From positions 1 to 12,534 of the forward strand of contig JAIVJP010000076.1 in NCBI GenBank assembly GCA_020199975.1: a stretch of 12,534 nt of DNA. Direction: 5' to 3'. Both the position numbers and the translations under genes were made by a program. Origin of the DNA: Acidobacteriota bacterium. Lineage in GTDB: Bacteria; Acidobacteriota; Blastocatellia; Pyrinomonadales; Pyrinomonadaceae. Every line of letters starts with the position of its first letter. The stretch's first letter is position 1. Shown here in pieces: positions 6,644 to 12,480 of this stretch. Below the pieces are notes generated by a model. The model had not been told where the DNA came from, searched no databases, and saw only the letters and a list, made by a program, of their open reading frames with translations.

Positions 6644-7747
6644 ATGGCTACCGAACTGAAACGGGCAACTACGCCGCTGGATCGCATTGAAGAACTGCTG
6701 GGCGAGAACGCGCACACACTGCTCGAACACACCTCTAAAACGATCGCCAAGGACCAACTAAATCTGCCCGGTCCGGACTTCATCGATCGCGTCTGGGCTT
6801 ACTCGGACCGTTCCCCTGTCGTTCTGCGCTCCCTGCAAGCGCTCTTCGACAATGGCCGGCTCGCAGGGACCGGATACCTTTCGATCTTGCCGGTTGATCA
6901 GGGTATCGAACATTCTGCCGGCGCCTCGTTTGCACCCAACCCGCAGTATTTTGATCCTGAGAACATCGTGAAGCTGGCCATTGAAGGCGGCTGCAATGCT
7001 GTTGCCGCAACGTTTGGTGTCCTCGGCATCGTTGCCCGCCGTTACGCTCACAAGATTCCATTTGTCGTAAAGATCAATCATAACGAGCTGCTTACACTTC
7101 CGAACAGGTTTGACCAGGTCTCGTTTGGTACCGTCAAGGAAGCACACAACCTCGGCGCGGTTGCCGTGGGAGCGACCATTTACTTCGGGTCGGATGAATC
7201 GACGCGACAGTTAACGGAAATCAGCGAAGCTTTTGTCTACGCTCATGAGCTCGGCATGGCTTGCATCCTCTGGTGTTACCTGCGCAACTCGAAATTCAAA
7301 ACCCCAGAAGGCGACATGCACGCGTCAGCGGATCTCACCGCACAGGCAAATCACCTCGGCGTTACGATTCAGGCAGACATCATCAAGCAGAAACTTCCCG
7401 AGCGCAGCGGTGGCTACACCGCGGTGGAGAAGGCGCTCGGAAGCTCTTACGGCAAGACCAGCAAAATCGTCTACGAGAAACTCACGGGCGAGAACCCCAT
7501 CGATCTGGTCCGCTATCAGGTGGCCAACTGCTACATGGGCCGTTGCGGCTTGATCAATTCCGGCGGCGAATCAAAGGGGGCGAGCGATCTTGCGGAAGCG
7601 GTCCGCACTGCCGTGATCAATAAGCGCGGCGGTGGCATGGGTCTGATCTCGGGGCGCAAAGCCTTTCAGCGTCCCATGAAGGAAGGCGTCGAGCTGCTAA
7701 ACGCGATTCAGGACGTGTACCTAACGGATGAAATTACAGTGGCGTAA
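6644..7747 (+). CDS. fbaB: Class I fructose-bisphosphate aldolase, FbaB/DhnA type
   Basis: This encodes 367 residues against about 350 for E. coli FbaB. It has a strong AGGAGG site (6628-6633) before ATG 6644 and its own likely promoter. The enzyme cleaves and forms fructose 1,6-bisphosphate through a lysine Schiff base, in glycolysis and gluconeogenesis in the cytoplasm. Conservation with E. coli FbaB as I remember it is strong along the whole length: GRLAGTGYLSILPVDQGIEH at 71-90, VKINHNE at 142-148, GAVAVGATIYFGS at 171-183 and CYLRNSKFKTPEGD at 211-224. Then come ADIIKQK with the probable Schiff-base lysine 248, ENPIDLVRYQVANCYMGR at 283-300, the phosphate-binding GLINSGGES at 302-310 and GMGLISGRKAF at 331-341. 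Unlike its two upstream neighbours it looks fully intact. Confidence 0.95.
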   Translation: MATELKRATTPLDRIEELLGENAHTLLEHTSKTIAKDQLNLPGPDFIDRVWAYSDRSPVVLRSLQALFDNGRLAGTGYLSILPVDQGIEHSAGASFAPNPQYFDPENIVKLAIEGGCNAVAATFGVLGIVARRYAHKIPFVVKINHNELLTLPNRFDQVSFGTVKEAHNLGAVAVGATIYFGSDESTRQLTEISEAFVYAHELGMACILWCYLRNSKFKTPEGDMHASADLTAQANHLGVTIQADIIKQKLPERSGGYTAVEKALGSSYGKTSKIVYEKLTGENPIDLVRYQVANCYMGRCGLINSGGESKGASDLAEAVRTAVINKRGGGMGLISGRKAFQRPMKEGVELLNAIQDVYLTDEITVA

Positions 7748-7797
7748 AGTCATTCCAGGTGGGTGCCGAACGAGTCCGGATACTTAGAAACTTTATG

Positions 7798-7893
7798 GAG
7801 TGCGCCGGCAGAGCGCAGCGGCGACGGCGCTTTGGATTCGCCTACTGCTCGATGCATCCAAAGCGGTGTCGCGCTGCGCTTGCCAGCGCACTC
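7798..7893. repeat. Long GC-rich inverted repeat, dispersed-element type
   Basis: The left arm (7798-7837, starting GAGTGCGCCGGCAGAGCGC and ending GCTTTGGAT) matches the reverse complement of the right arm (7856-7893). There are only a few substitutions and a small length difference over about 40 nt, around an 18-nt loop. Both outer ends carry GAGTGCGC and both inner ends TTTGGAT. It lies between fbaB and the sigma factor, where it could terminate fbaB transcripts as a strong RNA hairpin. An open frame passes through it, but it has no coding character. The shape is that of a dispersed REP/MITE-like element. Confidence 0.8.
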
Positions 7894-7964
7894 AAAAGAG
7901 GCTGAGGGGCAGCATCCGCTCGCTACCCGCGCCCCTCGTATATTCACTGACTAAGGCAAGAGCC

Positions 7965-8537
7965 TTGCAACCCAAACAAGCACAACCCGCTGACGTCGAT
8001 CTTCTTCACGCAGTCGCCCGTGGCGATGAGTTGGCGTTGGGATCGCTCTACGACCGTTATCGCGTCATCCTGTTCGGCTTGCTGATGCGTATATTGAATA
8101 GCCGCGAAGAGGCGGAAGATGTTTTACAAGAGGTTTTGCTGCAGGTTTGGCGACGCGCCGCTGACTTCGACGAGCAGCGGGGCCGGCCTTTTACGTGGCT
8201 CGTAACGCTCGCCCGCAGCCGCGCCATCGATCGCTTACGCATGCTGGGAGCACGCCGGCGTTTGGTCGATTCTGCCGCCCAAAACACGCCTGAGGAAGCA
8301 TCCGATGCTGTGAAAAACACTCTGCATTCGGAGCAGAGGGAGATCGTTCAGCGGGCACTAGCCGAGCTTCCGGAAGAGCAAAGTCGGATTTTGATACTTG
8401 CGTATTTTGACGGCTTAACACAGTCCGAGATCGCGGCGAAGCTCAGTACGCCACTCGGAACTGTGAAGACTCGCATGCGTTCGGGAATGATCAAACTACG
8501 TGAACTGTTGGGGAAAGAGATGAACATTTTGGGTTAG
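7965..8537 (+). CDS. ECF-type RNA polymerase sigma factor
   Basis: This encodes 190 residues from a proposed TTG start at 7965, with AAGG at 7953-7956 and an 8-nt spacer. An ATG at 7800 is in frame, but its extra 55 residues are translated from the inverted repeat and have no sigma character, so I reject it. Region 2 spans about residues 25-95: LYDRYRVILFGLLMRILNSR, EEAEDVLQEVLLQVWRRA for -10 and core contacts, and GRPFTWLVTLARSRAIDRLR. Region 4 spans about 130-185, with ALAELPEEQSRILILAYFDG and the helix-turn-helix LTQSEIAAKLSTPLGTVKTR for -35 binding. The 31-bp gap to the anti-sigma gene shows a regulated pair. The signal it answers to and its regulon are not visible here. The RskA-like partner suggests a group in the SigK class. 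Confidence 0.94.
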   Translation: MQPKQAQPADVDLLHAVARGDELALGSLYDRYRVILFGLLMRILNSREEAEDVLQEVLLQVWRRAADFDEQRGRPFTWLVTLARSRAIDRLRMLGARRRLVDSAAQNTPEEASDAVKNTLHSEQREIVQRALAELPEEQSRILILAYFDGLTQSEIAAKLSTPLGTVKTRMRSGMIKLRELLGKEMNILG

Positions 8538-8568
8538 ACCAAAATCGATAGGCGACGCGGAAGCAAGC

Positions 8569-9402
8569 ATGGCTCACGAAGACTACAAGGAGATGCTAGA
8601 GGCGCAGGCGCTGAGCGCTCTTGACGCCGCAGACGTGCGTGTTCTCGAAGGCCATCTCCAGAGCTGTGCAGAATGTTGCTCGCAGCTCTCCGATTGGGAA
8701 GACGCGGCTGCAGGGTTGGCTTTTGCGGCACTGGAAGCAACCCCGCTCGAGCCCTCGCCGCAGGTGCGCGCGCGCATTCTCGAAGCCGTCCGAACTGATA
8801 AGACGACTGGGAGTAGATCAATAGAAGCCGCGGACCGACGTCGCCTGCAGGCGTCTAATGTCGTTGCCTTGAAGCAAACACTCAGATGGTCCCCGGCGCA
8901 AACCTGGGGCGCAATCGCTGCGGGGCTGATCTGCGCTGCGCTAGCCGCTTCATTATTTGTGCTCTGGAAGCAAAATCGCGAAGCCAGGCAGGAACTCGCG
9001 CGGCTGTCTGGACAGGTTCGGAACGCACAAGAACAACTAGACCGGCAACGCGAAGCGATTGAAATACTGGCGGCTCCCGGTACACGCATGACGGAACTTG
9101 CCGGTACCAAGGTGATGCCCGGCGCCCATGCGATGCTCGCCTATGATAAGAACGGACGCGCAATTCTCATGGCCAAGGGTCTGCCGCCTCCGCCGGCTGG
9201 AAAGGCCTATCAGCTTTGGTTTATTGCCGGCGGCCGGCCAATGCCCGGGAAAGTCTTTGTCACTGATGCTTCCGGCGCCGGCACGCTGAATGATCAGGTT
9301 CCCGCCGAAGCTTTCAGCGCCGCGGTATTCGCTATCACACTGGAGCCTAAAGACGGAATGCCCGCTCCTACCGGGGCGATCTACCTCAGTAGCGTAACTT
9401 AA
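8569..9402 (+). CDS. Membrane anti-sigma factor, RskA-like with zinc motif
   Basis: This encodes 277 residues from ATG 8569 with only a weak site (GGAAG) upstream. The first 45 residues form a ZAS-type anti-sigma domain: H29-x3-C33-x2-C36 (HLQSCAEC). This helical domain would hold the adjacent ECF factor at the membrane. One membrane segment lies at about 113-133 (WGAIAAGLICAALAASLFVL). A charged coiled coil follows at about 134-165 (NREARQELARLSGQVRNAQE). The outer C-terminal domain, about 168-277, has the RskA fold: GTRMTELAGTKVMPGAHAML, the proline-rich GLPPPPAGKAYQLWFI, and FAITLEPKDGMPAP near the end. By family knowledge, release of the sigma factor needs cleavage or redox change of this protein. 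No protease gene is in the window. Confidence 0.92.
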   Translation: MAHEDYKEMLEAQALSALDAADVRVLEGHLQSCAECCSQLSDWEDAAAGLAFAALEATPLEPSPQVRARILEAVRTDKTTGSRSIEAADRRRLQASNVVALKQTLRWSPAQTWGAIAAGLICAALAASLFVLWKQNREARQELARLSGQVRNAQEQLDRQREAIEILAAPGTRMTELAGTKVMPGAHAMLAYDKNGRAILMAKGLPPPPAGKAYQLWFIAGGRPMPGKVFVTDASGAGTLNDQVPAEAFSAAVFAITLEPKDGMPAPTGAIYLSSVT

Positions 9403-9580
9403 GACGCTGAGCGAACTAAGCTAGACGCAATCACAGCAGGGATCGGAGACAGCGCTACGGACTTAATCTCAACAACAGTCGATGGGAATGATTTTGAATA
9501 CCAGGGTTACCTGCAAGCCCGAGTTGAGGGTTCCCAAGCTTACTCTAAATTGACAATTCAAGCCGAAGGAGAAATGACCA

Positions 9581-10044
9581 ATGCGAAAAAACTGCTCTTC
9601 CCGACAAACCCTTTCAGTTATCGTCCTCTCATTGCTGATAGCCTTTGCGATGCCAAGCCTAGGCCCATGGCCAAAGCGATAAATCACTCTACGACCGGGT
9701 GGGCGGCTACAATGCGCTGGCCGCGGTTGTTGACGACTTTATTGGCAGGCTTGTGTCAGATGACCGATTTTCGAAATTCTTCACCGGACATAGCGAGGAT
9801 TCGAAAAAGCGGATTCGCCAGCACATCCTCGACCAGTTTTGTGCCGCTACCGATGGTCCCTGTATCTACACCGGCCGCGACATGAAGACTTCTCATAAGG
9901 GCCTGGGCATTACCGAGGGCGATTGGGATGCCGGCGCAAAACATTTGGTGGCATCGCTTGACAAATTCAAGGTTCCGGAAAAAAGAGAAGAAAGAAGTCT
10001 TGACCTTCGTCACCGGTCTGAAAAAAGACATAGTTGAAAAATAA
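9581..10044 (+). pseudogene. Exported group 1 truncated hemoglobin, two frameshifts
   Basis: The gene starts at ATG 9581 after AAGGAG (9566-9571) with a signal peptide (MRKNCSSRQTLSVIVLSLLI, then AFAMPSLG). The frame breaks at a C run near 9664-9666. Removing one C joins the signal peptide to GHGQSDKSLYDRVGGYNAL in the globin frame. The globin part is textbook group 1: VVDDFIGRLVSDDRFSKFF, RIRQHILDQFCAATDGPCIY, TGRDMKTSHKGLGI with the probable heme-binding histidine, and HLVASLDKFKVPEK. A second break sits at the A run 9979-9984. Removing one A restores KEKKEVLTFVTGLKKDIVEK and the stop at 10042-10044. The repaired product would be about 153 residues. Globins of this family bind O2 or NO. Both lesions are +1 in short homopolymers, which is typical of sequencing error but also of early decay. 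It follows the sigma/anti-sigma pair by 178 bp. Confidence 0.88.
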
Positions 10045-10088
10045 GACTCCGGTACTTGGCGTTCCTCGAATAGCAAGACATACGTAGT

Positions 10089-10140
10089 GCGAGCGGGAAT
10101 GAGCGGGTGTTATGCAGGTTAACCCCGTCGCTAGCCGCTC
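10089..10140. terminator. Possible hairpin downstream of the globin gene
   Basis: GCGAGCGG near 10089 is complementary to CCGCTCGC near 10134, with about 36 nt between them, and a pyrimidine-rich stretch (TTCCTCTTTCTCCC) follows. The long loop makes it a weak terminator candidate. The rest of the 178-bp gap before the next gene shows only the -10 box described separately. Confidence 0.25.
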
Positions 10141-10179
10141 GCGTTCCTCTTTCTCCCTAAAGATAATTCCGCAAAAACC

Positions 10180-10188
10180 TGCTAAACT
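10180..10188 (+). promoter_or_regulatory. Predicted extended -10 for the 71-aa protein
   Basis: TGCTAAACT places TG one base before a TAAACT box at 10183-10188, the same style as the fbaB promoter. Initiation near 10195 would give a leader of about 28 nt before ATG 10223 and supports that start over the ATG at 10112, which lies upstream of the promoter. Confidence 0.4.
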
Positions 10189-10222
10189 CAAAGTAATAAA
10201 ACTAGGTGGGTGGTTCCAGGAC

Positions 10223-10438
10223 ATGGTCAGGGAAAAGAAGAAAGAAGAACCGATACCGGTAGACAATGTGATCTCAGATCAGACGGGGCAGTTTGATCTC
10301 CGCTTTATCCTCTGGCGTCACTTCTGTGAGCAAAACAACATTCCTGTTGAAACGTTGCCCAGCCAACTCGATGGCGAGCAGAAAGAAAGGTGGGAAGAGC
10401 TGAAGAATAGCCGCTTGCGCACTCCGGGGCAGAAATAA
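10223..10438 (+). CDS. Hypothetical 71-aa protein
   Basis: This is a small frame of 71 codons. ATG 10223 follows a G-rich stretch (AGGTGGGTGG and CCAGG) and an extended -10 box. An ATG at 10112 in the same frame is rejected as it precedes that promoter and adds 37 residues of no obvious character. I do not recognise the protein. It begins with a lysine-rich tail (VREKKKEEPIPVDN), followed by QFDLRFILWRHFCEQNNIP, which reads as an amphipathic helix with an aromatic patch and one cysteine. It closes with a charged helix rich in glutamate and lysine (GEQKERWEELKNSRL). There is no signal peptide or membrane segment, so it is likely cytoplasmic. It stands alone between the globin and a converging broken hydrolase. 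Base use looks like that of its neighbours, and coding status is moderately likely. Confidence 0.5.
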   Translation: MVREKKKEEPIPVDNVISDQTGQFDLRFILWRHFCEQNNIPVETLPSQLDGEQKERWEELKNSRLRTPGQK

Positions 10439-10455
10439 GAAGAACGTTAATAGGA

Positions 10456-10536
10456 TTCAAGCAGTTGAGAGTCCAAGCTTCAGTTTGCATCGGGATGGAC
10501 GCTCCAACATAAAGGTTGAACTCTCAGCTTCTTGAA
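10456..10536. repeat. Imperfect 21-bp hairpin between converging genes
   Basis: The arms 10456-10476 (TTCAAGCAGTTGAGAGTCCAA) and 10516-10536 are complementary at 18 of 21 positions, and the mismatches are mostly tolerable in RNA. The loop is 39 nt. It lies between the 3-prime ends of the 71-aa gene and the MBL fragment, so it may terminate from both sides, though no T run follows. The 3 mismatches argue for an old or dispersed element rather than a fresh duplication. Confidence 0.55.
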
Positions 10537-10554
10537 CGTGCCGCAGCCGAAGAT

Positions 10555-10848
10555 TCAAACCGTAACACCCAGAACCGGGTCGTTACCGCTCGCCGCTCTG
10601 ACAGGAATCAGCAGGATTTTTGCTTCCGGTCTTAGTTTCTTCAAGGCCGCCACGCCGCCGACGTGATCCATGTGAGCGTGAGTGATCGCAATCGCCTGCA
10701 ACTCAAACCCGTGCTTGTCGATCGCCTGCACAATGCTTTCGGAATCGTCACCCGGATCAATACAGATGGCGCGCCTGGTTTTCTCACAACCGACTACGCG
10801 CGTGTGTTGTTGAAAGGCGGTGACAGTTAGCTCTTCGATGATCATCAC
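10555..10848 (-). pseudogene. N-terminal fragment of a metallo-beta-lactamase-fold hydrolase
   Basis: The frame gives 97 residues, while complete glyoxalase II-like MBL hydrolases have about 200. It starts at ATG 10848 or the next codon 10845 without a clear ribosome binding site. Residues 1-81 follow the family: TAFQQHTRVVGCEKTRRAIC with DPGDD after it, then AIAITHAHMDHVGGVAALKK carrying the H-x-H-x-D-H metal motif (H57, H59, D61, H62). After KLRPEAKILL the family sequence stops. It is replaced by about 16 residues (PVRAASGNDPVLGVTV) translated from hairpin-forming sequence. The remaining metal ligands, normally a later histidine, aspartate and histidine, are missing, and I find no continuation in the 116 bp beyond the stop. 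The fragment cannot bind two metals normally and is probably inactive. It is divergent from amrS. Confidence 0.82.
10562..10585. repeat. Short hairpin at the broken end of the MBL gene
   Basis: GTAACACCC (10562-10570) pairs with GGGTCGTTAC (10576-10585) with one bulged base and a 5-6-nt loop. It coincides with the last codons of the truncated hydrolase, exactly where family similarity has already ended, and thus belongs to the sequence that replaced the lost part of the gene. Confidence 0.5.
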
Positions 10849-10860
10849 TAATCGTCTCAG

Positions 10861-10967
10861 GGGTCAGTGGACAGTGGACAGGGGCCGTGGGCGGTCCGTT
10901 GGGTTGTGATCGAGGGAGTTTCATCAACCGACGACTGACAACTGACCACTGACAACTGGCCACGGGC
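10861..10967. repeat. Heptamer-period repeat with opposed arms upstream of the MBL fragment
   Basis: The left arm has three 7-nt units (GTCAGTG, GACAGTG, GACAGGG; 10863-10883). The right arm has five in the opposite sense (GACTGAC, AACTGAC, CACTGAC, AACTGGC, CACGGGC; 10933-10967), and GTCAGTG pairs with CACTGAC. About 49 nt lie between. The architecture is that of the repeats at 3376 and 4354, but the unit sequence is different. It opens the 373-bp gene-free stretch between the MBL fragment and amrS. Confidence 0.8.
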
Positions 10968-11105
10968 AAGATGCCCTTCGTGGAGCGCGGGCATCCTGCC
11001 CGCACAGCGCGCGGAGTACGCTCAGGTTACCCCCCTCAGTCTTAACCTTATCGCATCTGCGTTTTCGCGCTTTGCGCTCATTGCGGGCAAGATGCCCGCG
11101 CTCCA
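10964..11105. repeat. Three copies of a GGGCA-centred palindrome, two in inverted orientation
   Basis: GGGCAAGATGCCC at 10964-10976 is followed by GCGGGCATCCTGCCCGC at 10987-11003 and GCGGGCAAGATGCCCGC at 11083-11099. Each is a small perfect stem. The second and third are embedded in 24-nt arms (10981-11004 and 11082-11105, both with TGGAGC at the outer end) that are reverse complements at 23 of 24 positions. This is REP-like: small palindromes that also pair with each other. Together with the heptamer repeat it fills most of the space between the MBL fragment and amrS; I see no gene in 10849-11221. Confidence 0.8.
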
Positions 11106-11145
11106 GGTTGCTCGCGCTCCAGATCCAGTTGGTTCGGCTGACAAA

Positions 11146-11175
11146 CTGACGACGGACATCTTAAGGCAGTATAAT
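11146..11175 (+). promoter_or_regulatory. Predicted promoter of amrS
   Basis: A perfect TATAAT box (11170-11175) stands 18 nt after CTGACG (11146-11151), a 4-of-6 match to TTGACA. Initiation would fall near 11182, giving a leader of about 40 nt before the amrS start. It lies just beyond the repeat-rich stretch. Confidence 0.55.
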
Positions 11176-11221
11176 TGCTCGAAGCGAGATTCTGCTACCG
11201 AATAGGTCTCAAAGATTGGTC

Positions 11222-12295
11222 ATGCCCATTAGTTCTACATCAGCGCCGCTAGCACAAGTCCTCGATGACCTGACGGCCGCAGGCGCGCCTGAATTAACGG
11301 AGCATCTGCCCGGCAATGCGCTTAAGTGTTACGCCTGTGGGCACCGTTGCTTGATCAAGGAGGGGAAACGCGGCATCTGCAAAGTGCGCTTCAACGAGGG
11401 CGGTCAGCTTCGGGTGCCGATGAATTATGTCGCGGCGCTCGCCTGCGACCCAACTGAGAAGAAGCCTTTTTTCCATGTGTTGCCCGGCTCCGACACTTTG
11501 ACCTTTGGGATGCTCGGCTGTGATCTGCATTGCGGCTACTGCCAGAATTGGTTGACCTCGCAAGCGCTGCGCGACGATGCCGCGGGAACGGCGCCCAAAG
11601 TTGTAACAAGTGACCGATTGGTGTCGATGGCCAAAGCTTGCGGCGCCGCGATGGTTGGCAGCAGTTATAACGAGCCACTGATAACAGCCGAGTGGGCAGT
11701 CGAAGTGTTCAAGAAGGCGAGACCCGAGGGGTTCAGAACCGCCTTCATCTCAAATGGCAATGCCACGCCGCAGGTTTTGGATTATCTACGTCCCTGGACC
11801 GACTGCTACAAGATCGATTTGAAATCCATGAACGATAAAAACTACCGGCAGCTTGGTGGCGTCGTGGATAACATTCTGGATACCGTGAAGATGGTTAACG
11901 AGCGTGAGTTCTGGGAGGAGATCGTTACGCTGGTGATCCCAGGCTTCAATGATACAGAAGCTGAACTTAAGCGCGCGGCGGATTTCATCGCCTCAGTGTC
12001 CCCTGACATTCCCTGGCACGTCACGGCATTTCATCAGGATTACCGAATGACTGAAAATGCCAATACGACAGCCGAGCAACTGATTCGCGTCTGCGAGATT
12101 GGACGTGAGGCAGGGCTGCGCTACATCTACGCTGGAAACCTCCCCGGCCGCGTAGGGCGCTGGGAAAATACTTATTGTCCCTCATGCGACGAGTTGCTTG
12201 TGGAGCGTTACGGCTACCTTGTTCAGCAGATGAAGGTCACACCTGCCGGAGAGTGCCACGCCTGCCGCACGATCATTCCCGGAATTTGGTCGTAG
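11222..12295 (+). CDS. amrS: AmmeMemoRadiSam-system radical SAM enzyme AmrS
   Basis: This encodes 357 residues from ATG 11222; a TTG two codons upstream (11216) is an alternative with slightly better spacing from AGGT. The radical SAM cluster motif is C100-x3-C104-x2-C107 (GCDLHCGYCQNW). The N-terminal zinc-ribbon-like part has cysteines 36, 39, 43 and 53 (KCYACGHRCLIKEGKRGICK). The barrel shows GSSYNEPLITAEW, FRTAFISNGNATPQVLDYL, CYKIDLKSMNDKNYRQLGG, TLVIPGFNDTEAEL and PWHVTAFHQDYRMTE. A C-terminal CPSC...CHAC pair may bind another metal. This matches the AmrS (PflA-like) family that usually occurs with Memo and AMMECR1 domain proteins. The reaction is not settled to my knowledge; the family resembles glycyl-radical activating enzymes. 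Neither partner gene is in the window. Length and all key cysteines are intact. Confidence 0.93.
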   Translation: MPISSTSAPLAQVLDDLTAAGAPELTEHLPGNALKCYACGHRCLIKEGKRGICKVRFNEGGQLRVPMNYVAALACDPTEKKPFFHVLPGSDTLTFGMLGCDLHCGYCQNWLTSQALRDDAAGTAPKVVTSDRLVSMAKACGAAMVGSSYNEPLITAEWAVEVFKKARPEGFRTAFISNGNATPQVLDYLRPWTDCYKIDLKSMNDKNYRQLGGVVDNILDTVKMVNEREFWEEIVTLVIPGFNDTEAELKRAADFIASVSPDIPWHVTAFHQDYRMTENANTTAEQLIRVCEIGREAGLRYIYAGNLPGRVGRWENTYCPSCDELLVERYGYLVQQMKVTPAGECHACRTIIPGIWS

Positions 12296-12325
12296 GTTAG
12301 AAGTAACTTGCCGGCCGTAAATCAA

Positions 12326-12404
12326 CCGGGGTGCCCAGCGGGGCAGAGCGGAGTCCCCGGCCGAGCATCTCGGCTGGGGTGCCATACCCACTGGGGTGGA
12401 GTCC
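12326..12404. repeat. GC-rich palindromes and imperfect duplication after amrS
   Basis: CCGGGG (12326-12331) pairs with CCCCGG (12355-12360), and directly after it GCCGAG-CAT-CTCGGC (12360-12374) is a perfect hairpin. The pattern GGGGTGCC...GGGG...GGAGTCC occurs twice, at 12328-12356 and 12376-12404, as an imperfect direct repeat. The hairpins lie 30-80 nt after the amrS stop and could end its transcript, but no T run follows. Confidence 0.5.
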
Positions 12405-12480
12405 ACCAAGGCGCCAAAGGTACTCAGGGTCAGGAGATTCGACCAGGGCAAGTCGTCTCTTGGTGGTTATTCTTCGATCG

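Noticed and set aside
7800..7964. N-terminal extension of the ECF sigma factor
   Set aside because: The codons come from the inverted repeat, lack sigma similarity, and a TTG with an AAGG site stands just before region 2.
9550..9885. 111-codon open frame across the start of the globin gene
   Set aside because: It is the frame other than signal peptide and globin; its translation is serine/arginine-rich without recognisable motifs.
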